From Ensifer adhaerens (GTDB taxonomy: Bacteria; Pseudomonadota; Alphaproteobacteria; Rhizobiales; Rhizobiaceae): DNA of 64,000 nt. Shown here one piece after another: positions 23,586 through 31,600 of this stretch. A program made the position numbers and the translations under genes. The notes under the pieces were generated by a model that saw only the letters and a list, made by a program, of their open reading frames with translations, did not search any database and was not told the origin of the DNA. The stretch is taken from assembly GCF_002007205.1 (NCBI RefSeq), contig NZ_LAZS01000012.1, forward strand, positions 620,001 through 684,000, read 5' to 3'. Position 1 is the first letter of the stretch; each line of letters opens with the position of its first letter.

Positions 23586-26182
23586 CTCGTAAAGCTTGCG
23601 CGGAAGGTTCTTCCCGGCGACGGGACGAGGCCTGTCGACAGCGGATCCAGATAGTATTTGTCGCCAAGATTTTCGACGCTGAAGTCGAGAGAGGAGTGCT
23701 CATCGACCTTGTAGCTGCCGAACAGGTCGACGATCTGATCGGCGTGATAGGCCGGCGCTTTCGTGTGGGAACCGGTGTAGTGCGCGTATCCGCCGACCCG
23801 CTCCCCGAAGAAATAGGCGCGTGCGCCGAGCGTCAGCTTCTGATCGAGCAGGCGGGTTCCCACCGTGAGGCTGCCGGAGTATTTCGGCGGCACATTCATC
23901 ATTCCGTAGTCGAACGGCAGCTTTTCAAGGCCGCAGCCGGCTGGAATGACGAGTGTGATCAGATTGGCTTCCTTGTCGCGGCAGAACTTCACGTCGGAAT
24001 AATAGGTTACCGCCGCTTCGAGGAAGAAGACTTCCGCGTCATAGGATGCAGAGAGTTCATATCCCCGGAACGTGGCGTCGGCGATATTGTCCCAACGATA
24101 GAGCCAAAATCCTTCGGGCGTGACGTAACGCTCCCGCCCGATGAAATTGTCGTAGCTGCTGTCGAAATACGCGGCCTTGAGTTTCAACGAGTCGCCGGCA
24201 CGGAAGACATCGTCGTGCTTGACGTTGAGGCCGAACTCCATGTTCGCCGACGTTTCAGGCTTCAGGTAGGGGTTCGGTGTGAAGCCGATCGAGACCGCGG
24301 TTTCGCGCAGGCTGAGCGGCCGCCATCCTTGAGAATAAGTGCCAAAGAACTGCAGGCCCTCGACAGGCTCCAGAGTTACCCCGACCGAGGGGTTCAATCG
24401 GCTGGCCGATGCGTAATCGAAGTCTTTCAGCGAATCCTGATCGCCTTGATTGTCAAAGTAATCCAAGCGCAGCCCGGCCATCAGCGAAAGCCAGTCGTTG
24501 ACCTCGAGCTTCGATTGGTTGAAGGCACTGGCGAGAACCCGGGAGCCGTTGGGGTTGGCGCCGACATAGGCGCCGGTGATGCCGAACTCTCCATTTTCCT
24601 TGGCAGTTTCGTGGACGAACTCGACGCCGTTGGTCATCGTCAGCGTCCCGACGCCGGTCTCGAATTCCCAATCGGTGGCGATATCGCCGCCGAGCGTCCT
24701 TATGGAACTCTCTACCGATTTGAGGACGCGGCCGCCCGCAGTCGTGCCGCCACTGTAGTAATTGACGATGCCGCCCTTGGTTGCGACATCCGTCAGCCAG
24801 ACGTTCGCCTTCAGGCCGATAAGGTTTTCGTGGGCGAACTGATACTCGTAGCTGGCTTTTGCCGTATGCGTCTGGGTCTTCGAAAGTTCGGTTTGCGCGA
24901 GGCGATAGTAGGACGTCGGACCGCTTATGTATGGCAGGAAGTTCTCGTCGATGTTTCCATACTTGTTGGCATAGTAGATGTAGCTCAGCGAGAGCGAGTG
25001 ACCATCGCCCCATTGCATGCTGCCCTTGCCGAGGAAGGATTCCATGTCTTGGGAGGTATTGAAGACCTCCTTGCCTGGGCCGATGGGAGAAAGCGCCTTG
25101 CCCGCATAGGTCGATTGACCATTCGAACCGGCGAAATAGTTGCCGGACTTGCGCCGGGAAAAGCCGGCCAGCAGTTCGTATTCGTCACCGGCCACCGCGC
25201 CGACCATGCTTCCGGACCAGCTATCCCCGTTGAAGATGTCCGAACCCGCTTCACGAGGGCGCGTTATGGGATCGTAGCCGAAACTGAGCGCCGGTGATGG
25301 CGGGGCGATCGTGTTGCCTCCCACGCCTCCCTTGACCCGCAGCGCCCAGTCCTTGCCGGGCTCCAACAAATCTGTGCCCTCCAGCGTGCGCATGTTGATG
25401 ACGCCGCCCATTGCGCCGACGCCACCGGCACCGGCGCCGGGGCCCTTGGCGATATCCACGCCGCCCAGGAAGTCCGGATCGATAAAGACCTCGTTCCGGC
25501 TGCCGCGATAGCCTCGGTAGGAATGACTGCTCTGGCGCGTCCCATCAACCATCAGATTGACGCGATTCTGGCCTTGAAGGCCGCGAACATTGACATCGAC
25601 CGAGGCGCCGACGCGGTTCCCCGAGGCGATGACGCCGGGCGCGTTCTTGAAGATGTCTCCAGCGGACGTCGGCGGCACGCGGGCGATCTGATCGGCGCTG
25701 ATATGGCTATTCGAGCCTGCCGTCTCGTAGGGGATGTCGGCGGGATTTCGGCTGTCCTTGGCGATGGCGATGATTGGACTGAGCGTCGTCGCACCACCCT
25801 CAGCCGAAGCGGCGTGACCGGCAATGCTGCGGTCAGTGATCGACACCGTGCGCGGGCCACTGAAATGGTATGTCAGCCCGGTTCCCGACAGAAGTGCGGC
25901 GACCGCCTGCTCCGCGCTCATTGTTCCGCGAACAGGTCGACCGGCCAGTGAAGCGTTGGGGGTTTCCGCGAAAGTGACGTCGATGCCGGTTTCCCGCACG
26001 ATATCGTTGAGGGCCTGGCGGACGGGCTTTGGGGGAATATTGAACTCATATGTTTGAGAAGCAGCCTGGGCGACGGCGGGGGAAACGCTCAAACTCCCGT
26101 TTCCGGCCACTGCGAAAACCGTGGTCGCCAGCAGGGCGAACGCCCTACGCTTCATATGTCTGCCCGTCATCTTGACACTCAT
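23576..26182 (-). CDS. TonB-dependent outer-membrane receptor with STN signalling domain (haem/haemoglobin type)
   Basis: The frame encodes 868 residues; start codons at 26182 or nine codons later (MKRRAFALL) are both possible. After a signal peptide, an STN domain at about residues 40-120 (FNIPPKPVRQALNDIVRETGIDVTFAE) receives and transmits the surface signal. The plug follows, with INMRTLEG and VNVRGLQGQNRVNLMVDGTRQ, then a 22-strand-type barrel ending NLGDKYYLDPLSTGLVPSPGRTFRASFTRRF, which resembles HasR/haemoglobin receptors. The FecR and FecI genes upstream on the same strand complete a cell-surface signalling system. Haem or a haem-protein is the probable ligand, but the sequence alone does not prove it. 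Confidence 0.92.
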   Translation of the reverse strand: MSVKMTGRHMKRRAFALLATTVFAVAGNGSLSVSPAVAQAASQTYEFNIPPKPVRQALNDIVRETGIDVTFAETPNASLAGRPVRGTMSAEQAVAALLSGTGLTYHFSGPRTVSITDRSIAGHAASAEGGATTLSPIIAIAKDSRNPADIPYETAGSNSHISADQIARVPPTSAGDIFKNAPGVIASGNRVGASVDVNVRGLQGQNRVNLMVDGTRQSSHSYRGYRGSRNEVFIDPDFLGGVDIAKGPGAGAGGVGAMGGVINMRTLEGTDLLEPGKDWALRVKGGVGGNTIAPPSPALSFGYDPITRPREAGSDIFNGDSWSGSMVGAVAGDEYELLAGFSRRKSGNYFAGSNGQSTYAGKALSPIGPGKEVFNTSQDMESFLGKGSMQWGDGHSLSLSYIYYANKYGNIDENFLPYISGPTSYYRLAQTELSKTQTHTAKASYEYQFAHENLIGLKANVWLTDVATKGGIVNYYSGGTTAGGRVLKSVESSIRTLGGDIATDWEFETGVGTLTMTNGVEFVHETAKENGEFGITGAYVGANPNGSRVLASAFNQSKLEVNDWLSLMAGLRLDYFDNQGDQDSLKDFDYASASRLNPSVGVTLEPVEGLQFFGTYSQGWRPLSLRETAVSIGFTPNPYLKPETSANMEFGLNVKHDDVFRAGDSLKLKAAYFDSSYDNFIGRERYVTPEGFWLYRWDNIADATFRGYELSASYDAEVFFLEAAVTYYSDVKFCRDKEANLITLVIPAGCGLEKLPFDYGMMNVPPKYSGSLTVGTRLLDQKLTLGARAYFFGERVGGYAHYTGSHTKAPAYHADQIVDLFGSYKVDEHSSLDFSVENLGDKYYLDPLSTGLVPSPGRTFRASFTRRF

Positions 26183-26314
26183 CCTTCAATGCTCAGGTGA
26201 AGGCATGGTCTTGCTGACGTCGTCTGCCTTCTCATAAGCTCAGTCGCCGGAGAAAGGCGCAGACCCTCACGAAAAAACATCTGATGCGCAAAGAACGTTT
26301 GATCCGGCGGGGCG

Positions 26315-27334
26315 TTAGGGTCCGACGAGGACCAACCGTTCGCCGACATGGGTGACACGCATGCCGACTGAGGCTTGCACCGCAGCGAGCGCAGCGTTCG
26401 GGTCGGCCAGGGAAACGTTGCCGCTGACGCGCCGCTCGCTGAGTTCCGATCCGAGCAAGACGATCCTGCCCTTGCGATAGCGTCCGATCTTGTCGAGGAC
26501 GTTGTCCAGCCGTTCGTTGGTAAAGATGTAGCGCCCCTCGTGCCATGCCGTGCTCGCCTCGAGATCGACCTTGCGCGCAGTTCCCAGTCCCGTTCCGCCG
26601 TAGCTGACCTCTTCGCCAAGGTTGAGGCGAACCTCGTGTGGTTGTCCGTCCACCGACACCACGACGCTGCCGCTGGAAAGCGTCACCGCGACAGTCCCGT
26701 TTCTGTCGAGCGCAACGTCGAACTCGGTGCCGAGAACACGCGCCGTGCCGTCGCCGGCCTCGACGACGAATGGGACGGATGATGGCCGAACCTTCAGCGA
26801 CACCGCGCCCCGAAGCACACGGATCCGACGTTCGGCACCGGAGATGATGCTGTCGATCGCCGTGTCGGCGTCCAAGAGCACCGACGAACCGTCGGAAAGA
26901 GTGATCGTCCGGCGCTCGCCTCTCGCGGCGACATAGTCGGCGGAAAAGTCCTGGACAAAGTTCGGATGGTCGAGCCAGAGCCATGCTCCCAGCACGGCGG
27001 CAAGGATCGAACTCACCACGGTTCCGGCCTCCACGCGGCGCCTTCGCCGCTGCCGTTCGATCCTCTGGAGTGGACCGGCAAGGTCGCCGCATTCCTGCTC
27101 GACAGGACGGCCGGCCGATCCGATCCGTACCCACAGGGATCCCACGTCTTCGAACGCCGCACGATGCGCCTGCGATGCGCTGAGCCAGCGTTCGAAATCT
27201 TGCGCATCCTCTTGCGTGGGTTTGCCGTTCATGCGCGTGAACCAGGCCACAGCCTCTTTTTCGATCTGCGACTTGTCTCGCGGCAAAAAAAGTCGACGGA
27301 TCTGACATGGACGGTTTCTCGCGCTTCGCGTCAA
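26315..27334 (-). CDS. FecR-family anti-sigma/transmembrane sensor
   Basis: The frame encodes up to 339 residues. A cytoplasmic N-terminal FecR_N domain (EKEAVAWFTRMNGKPTQEDAQDFERWLSASQAHRAAFEDV) is followed by a single membrane helix (VVSSILAAVLGAWLWLDH) at about 105-122 and the periplasmic FecR domain (YVAARGERRTITLSDGSSVLLDADTAI). The start is a TTG that overlaps the FecI stop (TTGA); a TTG at LPRDKSQIEK 16 codons downstream is an alternative. It should bind the receptor's STN domain and control FecI. It sits between FecI and the receptor gene. Confidence 0.92.
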   Translation of the reverse strand: MTRSARNRPCQIRRLFLPRDKSQIEKEAVAWFTRMNGKPTQEDAQDFERWLSASQAHRAAFEDVGSLWVRIGSAGRPVEQECGDLAGPLQRIERQRRRRRVEAGTVVSSILAAVLGAWLWLDHPNFVQDFSADYVAARGERRTITLSDGSSVLLDADTAIDSIISGAERRIRVLRGAVSLKVRPSSVPFVVEAGDGTARVLGTEFDVALDRNGTVAVTLSSGSVVVSVDGQPHEVRLNLGEEVSYGGTGLGTARKVDLEASTAWHEGRYIFTNERLDNVLDKIGRYRKGRIVLLGSELSERRVSGNVSLADPNAALAAVQASVGMRVTHVGERLVLVGP

Positions 27335-27861
27335 TCGCAGGAATTCGGTCGTGCCGAAGGCGCCCGATGCTCTTCTCGCGCGGATCTGCAGGCCATGATC
27401 GCCTTGGCTATTTCACGCTCCACAGTGCTGTAGGACACGCCAAGACCGTGCGCGATTTCATCATAGGTGCAGTGGTGAAACCTGTTGAGCATGAATACCT
27501 GGCGGGTTCGAAGCGGGAGGCTTGCCAGCGCAAACTCAAGGCGCCGAAGCTCTTCTCGCGCCGCCGCAATGTCGTCCGGCCCGACGACTGGCGGCGCATA
27601 TTGCTCTTCGGTGATCCGGTCGAAAAAAGCCTTCCGTCTTGTCTCCGCTCGAAAATGACTGATGGCGACGTATCGCGTCGCCTTGGCCAGATAGGAGGGA
27701 GTAAGCGTGACATGCTCCCGGGCCTTTGCAAGAAGAGCGGCGAACACATCCTGCACGATGTCCGGGGCGGCGGTCGGGCCGATCCTTCGGGAAGCGATCC
27801 GCTGCAGGTGGCCGCGTTCGGCCACATAGAGCCTGGCCAATTCTTTTCTCTTCGCGTCCAC
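27331..27861 (-). CDS. FecI-type ECF sigma factor
   Basis: This gene encodes 176 residues from a GTG at 27861. Region 2 is visible in LYVAERGHLQRIASRRIGPTAAPDIVQDVFAAL and region 4 in LPLRTRQVFMLNRFHHCTYDEIAHGLGVSYSTVEREIAKAIMACR. It belongs to the FecI/iron-starvation group and should transcribe the TonB receptor gene when the receptor binds ligand. A TGA-N9-TCA box about 55 bases upstream suggests repression by RirA under iron sufficiency. It overlaps FecR by four bases. Confidence 0.93.
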   Translation of the reverse strand: MDAKRKELARLYVAERGHLQRIASRRIGPTAAPDIVQDVFAALLAKAREHVTLTPSYLAKATRYVAISHFRAETRRKAFFDRITEEQYAPPVVGPDDIAAAREELRRLEFALASLPLRTRQVFMLNRFHHCTYDEIAHGLGVSYSTVEREIAKAIMACRSAREEHRAPSARPNSCD

Positions 27862-27906
27862 CGTCGTACGCTTTCTGGGTTGTCGACGGACTACGCGTCA
27901 GTGTTT

Positions 27907-27931
27907 AAACATGATGATAATAATCATGTTT
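27907..27931 (-). promoter_or_regulatory. Iron-responsive operator (RirA IRO-type box) upstream of fecI
   Basis: AAACATGAT (27907-27915) and ATCATGTTT (27923-27931) are perfect inverted arms. The core is exactly TGA-N9-TCA (27912-27926), the published form of the RirA iron-responsive operator in rhizobia. It stands in a very AT-rich island before the sigma factor gene. Confidence 0.7.
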
Positions 27932-28080
27932 TCTATCAGGCGCGCGAAAGATTTGCAACGCAGCGTTCATGCCAATTCCAGGCATCGATCAATTTGTTTG
28001 GCTTCCTGCAATTCAGCTGCGTGATTTCGAACGGCACCCTGTTGGCAGGGGAGGCGCCGCGATTTTCAAATCGCCGGGCG

Positions 28081-28464
28081 CTACAAATCGAAGGATGCAA
28101 GAAGCGGACAAGGGCCGGACGTGCCGGTCGCGCATTCGGCGACCAGCCGCTTCAACGCTTCACGCGCGCGCTGGAGTTCAGCGATCTTGGCGTCCAGGGC
28201 ATCGATGCGGCGCTTGGCAAGATGGCGCGCCCGCTCTCTGTCTCCCCCGGAATCCAGCTCGAGAAGTTCCTTGATTTCCTCAAGCGTGAAGCCGGCCGTC
28301 TGGGCCTGCCTTATGAAAAGCAGACGCCGTAGGTCCTCGTCGCCATAACGCCGGGCACCCTGCGATCCCCGTGGCGTGTCCAGCAATCCCCGCCGCTGAT
28401 AATAGCGGATGGTTTCCACGCCGACGCCTCCGGCCGCTGCAAATTTTCCGATCGTCGTTTCCAT
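28081..28464 (-). CDS. MerR-family regulator, mercury-type relative lacking the Cys82 position
   Basis: This gene encodes 127 residues. The winged helix-turn-helix is IGKFAAAGGVGVETIRYYQRRGLLDTP, and the dimerisation helix and tail align well with Tn501-type MerR, ending GPCPLLASF where MerR has SCPLIASL. Cys are kept at the positions near MerR 117 and 126 (EC...PC, eight residues apart), but the region matching Cys82 reads SGGDRERA with no Cys, so the classical three-coordinate mercury site is incomplete. It is divergent from a glutaredoxin-MauE gene over a perfect dyad between -35 and -10 elements, the usual MerR switch. Confidence 0.9.
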   Translation of the reverse strand: METTIGKFAAAGGVGVETIRYYQRRGLLDTPRGSQGARRYGDEDLRRLLFIRQAQTAGFTLEEIKELLELDSGGDRERARHLAKRRIDALDAKIAELQRAREALKRLVAECATGTSGPCPLLASFDL

Positions 28465-28467
28465 GGC

Positions 28468-28499
28468 TTGACTCCGTACCATGGTACGGAACGTATTGT
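28468..28499 (+). promoter_or_regulatory. MerR-type promoter with perfect mer-like operator
   Basis: TTGACT (28468-28473) and TATTGT (28494-28499) are separated by 20 bases, the long spacing typical of MerR promoters. The perfect 18-base palindrome TCCGTACCATGGTACGGA (28473-28490) fills the spacer and closely resembles the mer operator dyad (CCGTAC...GTACGG). It drives the glutaredoxin-MauE gene to the right. Confidence 0.75.
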
Positions 28500-28537
28500 C
28501 CTGCCAACGGTTTCGCAAGAGTGAAGGGAGACGTGAA

Positions 28538-29324
28538 ATGTTGGACAGGACGAACCAGGGACACCCGCCCAAGAAGGCCGTTCTCTATCGAATGGTGACG
28601 GCGGAGCACACCTGCCCGTACGGATTGAAGGCGAAGGACTTGCTCAAGCGGTCGGGCTATGACGTGGACGATCGCCATTTGACCACGCGCGAAGTGACTG
28701 ACGCCTTCAAGGCGCAACATGGCGTGGCGACGACGCCGCAGGTGTTCATGGGAGACGACAGGGTCGGGGGGATACGACGACCTTCGAAGGTTCCTTGGCA
28801 AGCGCGTCGCGGACCCAAAGGCAACGAGCTATCGCCCGGTGATCGTCTTGTTCACGATGACCGCGCTTATGGCGATGGCCGCGAGTTTCGCGATCGACGG
28901 CAATCCGTTTTCGCAGCGGGCGGCGGAATGGTTCATTGCCTTTTCCATGGTCGTGCTTGGTTTGCTGAAGCTTCAGAACGTCGAGAGCTTTTCGACGATG
29001 TTCCTGAACTACGACCTGCTGGCGAAGCGCTGGGTGCCGTACGGCTACATCTATCCCTATGCTGAAGCATTGGCCGGGGTGCTGATGATCGCGGGCGCGC
29101 TGAACTGGTTGTCGGTTCCTGTTGCCCTCTTCATAGGCACCGTGGGAGCCATATCGGTCTTCAAGGCGGTTTACGTCGACAAGCGAGAGTTGAAGTGCGC
29201 GTGCGTCGGCGGATCGAGCAACGTCCCGCTCGGCTTTATCTCCCTTACGGAAAACCTGATGATGATCGCCATGGCCGTCTGGATGGCCGCCGCCTCGTTC
29301 GGCATCGCCGGGCACGCCATGTAG
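28538..29324 (+). pseudogene. Glutaredoxin-MauE/DoxX fusion gene interrupted by a frameshift in a G6 tract
   Basis: The first part (from ATG 28538, with GAAGGGAG upstream) encodes a glutaredoxin domain with the redox motif TCPYGLKAKDLL and continues through GVATTPQVFMGDDRVGG. At 28766-28771 a run of six G shifts the frame; with five G the product would continue GGYDDLRRFLGK into a four-helix MauE/DoxX-like membrane domain that ends at 29324 (VIVLFTMTALMAMAAS, FSMVVLGLLKLQ, LAGVLMIAGALNWL, LMMIAMAVWMAAAS). The whole would be about 261 residues. Such fusions probably shuttle thiol redox equivalents at the membrane. The frameshift may be a real mutation, a switchable tract or a sequencing error. 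Confidence 0.85.
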
Positions 29325-29399
29325 TCGCGCTTGCTGCCGATCGGGTGCTCCTCGTCCACATGGGAAGAGGTGGGCTCGATCGGTAATCGCCTTCCGTCG

Positions 29400-29422
29400 T
29401 TCCGATCGCACAGGGATCGGAA
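29400..29422. terminator. Hairpin between convergent genes
   Basis: TTCCGATC (29400-29407) pairs with GATCGGAA (29415-29422) across a seven-base loop, between the convergent glutaredoxin-MauE and methyltransferase genes. No long T tract follows, so strength is uncertain. Confidence 0.45.
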
Positions 29423-29501
29423 ACGGAATCAGGACGGCCGATCGCGCAATCGCGATCCCGTTACGCCAACCGGGCTCGGGTGCCTCGCAAACTTGGCGTC
29501 G

Positions 29502-30305
29502 TCAGGGCCTTGTCGCGCGAATGGCGTAGCGGTGCTGGTTCTGCCGTGCCAGGCCCTTGAAGACATTCCAGTTCCTGGCCTGGGTGCGATGGATCTCGCG
29601 AAGGTCCCTGTCGATGACGAGGTCGGCGAAGCCGGCTTCGCGCAAGAGTTCGACCACGGCCTCGGCGCGGGCGCCTCCGGAGAAATGCACGCGGGAGAGA
29701 ATGCTGCGATGCGTCGCCATCATCTGCGGTGAACCGGTTGGCGTTTCCGCCTTGAACAGGCCGACACGCTGCCCCCAGGCGCTGAGTTTGGAGAACAATC
29801 GCTCCACTGCGGTCGTGTTCACGAAATCGCCGTCGACGATCAGCAATGTTCCGCCCGGCTTCAACACGCGCGACCATTCGGCGAAGGCCGCGCCCGGATC
29901 GACGAGCGTCCAGACGAGATGCCTATTGACGATCACATCGTAGTGGCCGTCGGGCTCCATCGTGTTTTCGGCGTCGCCGAGCGCGAAACGGATCGGGCGC
30001 CCGCGCTTGCGGGCCTTCTCGCGGGCGCGTTCGAGCATCGGCTCAGCCCAGTCAAGCCCTTGCACCTTGAAGCCGAGGTCATCGAGCAGATGCGAGATGA
30101 CGCCGGTGCCGCTGGCAAGATCGAGTGCAGAGCGACCGTCGCCTGGGCCGAGATGCTTGAGAAACAGCCCATGCCAGGCGGCACGCTCCTCGTCGGAGAA
30201 GATCTCGTGCCCCGGTGATAGATCGAAAGTTGCAGCGCGTTCCGACCAGTAGGCCTTTATTTCATCCCGCAGGTTGTAGTTTTGTCGATCCGCTACGTCG
30301 CTCAT
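29502..30305 (-). CDS. SAM-dependent methyltransferase (class I)
   Basis: This gene encodes 267 residues from the ATG at 30305; in-frame codons upstream to 30410 run through the regulatory region and are rejected. Motif I is ALDLASGTGVISHLLDDLG, motif II region VQGLDWAEPMLERARE, and motif IV is GHYDVIVNRHLVWTLVDP, the pattern of small-molecule methyltransferases. It is divergent from the iron-complex ABC operon and shares its 104-base promoter region, including the TGA-N9-TCA box, so it may be iron regulated. A role in siderophore or metal-chelate metabolism is possible but not shown. Confidence 0.9.
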   Translation of the reverse strand: MSDVADRQNYNLRDEIKAYWSERAATFDLSPGHEIFSDEERAAWHGLFLKHLGPGDGRSALDLASGTGVISHLLDDLGFKVQGLDWAEPMLERAREKARKRGRPIRFALGDAENTMEPDGHYDVIVNRHLVWTLVDPGAAFAEWSRVLKPGGTLLIVDGDFVNTTAVERLFSKLSAWGQRVGLFKAETPTGSPQMMATHRSILSRVHFSGGARAEAVVELLREAGFADLVIDRDLREIHRTQARNWNVFKGLARQNQHRYAIRATRP

Positions 30306-30351
30306 GTCGGTACCGCTTGCTCTGTTTGGAGGCGTTCTAAAAGATAATTGT

Positions 30352-30366
30352 TGACTAATAAAGTCA
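30352..30366. promoter_or_regulatory. Iron-responsive operator (RirA IRO-type box) before the ABC operon
   Basis: TGACTAATAAAGTCA at 30352-30366 is TGA-N9-TCA with five-base inverted arms (TGACT/AGTCA). It lies 44 bases upstream of the first binding-protein ATG and 47 upstream of the divergent methyltransferase ATG. The same motif precedes the sigma factor gene in this window. Confidence 0.7.
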
Positions 30367-30409
30367 TGAAACATTAGATCGCGCCAATTTTCCAGCGGAG
30401 CAAAAAACA

Positions 30410-31543
30410 ATGCGGTTTTTCAACAGGGTGGCTGCGGCCGCCACGGGCTTTTGCGTACTTTTTTCCACCGCCGCCTTCGCTGATGTCGTCAAGGTGAAGG
30501 ACGTCACCGGCCGTGATGTCGAGGTCAATGTGCCGGTCGAGCATGTGATTCTCGGGGAAGGCCGTCAGATCTATTTCCTCGGTGCGCTCGACCGCGACGA
30601 GCCGTTCAAGCGCGTCGTCGGCTGGCGCGACGACCTTTCCAAGGCCGACCCGGAAAGCTACGCTGCCTATCTGGCGAAATACCCTGATATCGCCAAGCTG
30701 CCGACCTTCGGCGGCATGAAGGACGGTACCTTCGACATCGAGCAGGCGGTGGCCTTGAAGCCCGACGTGGTGTTGATGAACGTCGACGCAAAGACGGCGA
30801 CGGAAGAAGCCGGCTACATCGAGAAGCTCGCAAAGGTCGGCATTCCGCTCGTCTATGTCGACTTCCGCGAAAAGCCGATGGAAAACACCGAACCAAGCAT
30901 GCGGGTGATGGGCAAGCTGCTCGGCAAGGAAGAAAAGGCCGAGCAATTCATCAAGTTCCGCGCCGAGAGCATCGCCAAGGTGACCGACGTTCTCGCCAAG
31001 GCCAACCCGAAAAAGCCGCTCGTCTTCGTCGAGCGCGCTGGCGGCTATTCCGACGACTGCTGCATGTCCTTCGGCAACGAGAATTTCGGCAAGATGGTCG
31101 AGTTCGCCGGCGGCGTGAACATGGCAAAGGACATCATCCCCGGCACCTTCGGTACGGTCAATCCGGAACAGATCATCGCCTCCAACCCCGACCAGATCAT
31201 CATCACCGGCGGCAACTGGCAGGGTTACGTACCTGGCGGCAACTGGGTGGGCGTCGGCTATGGTGCCGACGAGAAGGAAGCGGCGCGCAAGCTCGAAAAC
31301 CTGACCGAGCGCCCGGCCTTCACCGGCGTCAAGGCGGTCAAGGACGGTCAGGTTCATGCGATCTGGCATCAGTTCTACAACAACCCCTACCAGTTCGTCG
31401 CCATCCAGCAGATCGCCAAGTGGCTGCATCCGGATCTCTTCGCCGACCTCGATCCGGAAGCGACGTTCAAGGAATTGCATGAGCGGTTCCTGCCGCTTCC
31501 CTACAAGAGCGGCTACTTCGTCTCGCTGACAACCGGCAAGTAA
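30410..31543 (+). CDS. Iron-complex ABC transporter substrate-binding protein, first of two
   Basis: This gene encodes 377 residues with a signal peptide at about 1-24 (AAAATGFCVLFSTAAFA). The mature part has the helical-backbone FecB/BtuF fold, with VKVKDVTGRDVEVNVPVEHVILG at the start and FGTVNPEQIIASNPDQIIITGGNW later. It is the first gene of an operon with a second binding protein, one permease and one ATPase. The paralogue at 31601-32743 shares long stretches (KAVK.G.VHA.WHQFY, GYFVSL). The iron box upstream supports an iron-chelate or haem-related ligand. Confidence 0.92.
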   Translation: MRFFNRVAAAATGFCVLFSTAAFADVVKVKDVTGRDVEVNVPVEHVILGEGRQIYFLGALDRDEPFKRVVGWRDDLSKADPESYAAYLAKYPDIAKLPTFGGMKDGTFDIEQAVALKPDVVLMNVDAKTATEEAGYIEKLAKVGIPLVYVDFREKPMENTEPSMRVMGKLLGKEEKAEQFIKFRAESIAKVTDVLAKANPKKPLVFVERAGGYSDDCCMSFGNENFGKMVEFAGGVNMAKDIIPGTFGTVNPEQIIASNPDQIIITGGNWQGYVPGGNWVGVGYGADEKEAARKLENLTERPAFTGVKAVKDGQVHAIWHQFYNNPYQFVAIQQIAKWLHPDLFADLDPEATFKELHERFLPLPYKSGYFVSLTTGK

Positions 31544-31600
31544 GCGTACCGGCAGCCGGAGGAGGGGGGTCTCCGGCGTCGCGATCGAAAGGAATTGAGA

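Noticed and set aside
23366-25297. 643-codon plus-strand open frame
   Set aside because: Antisense to the TonB receptor gene, which has STN, plug and barrel domains.
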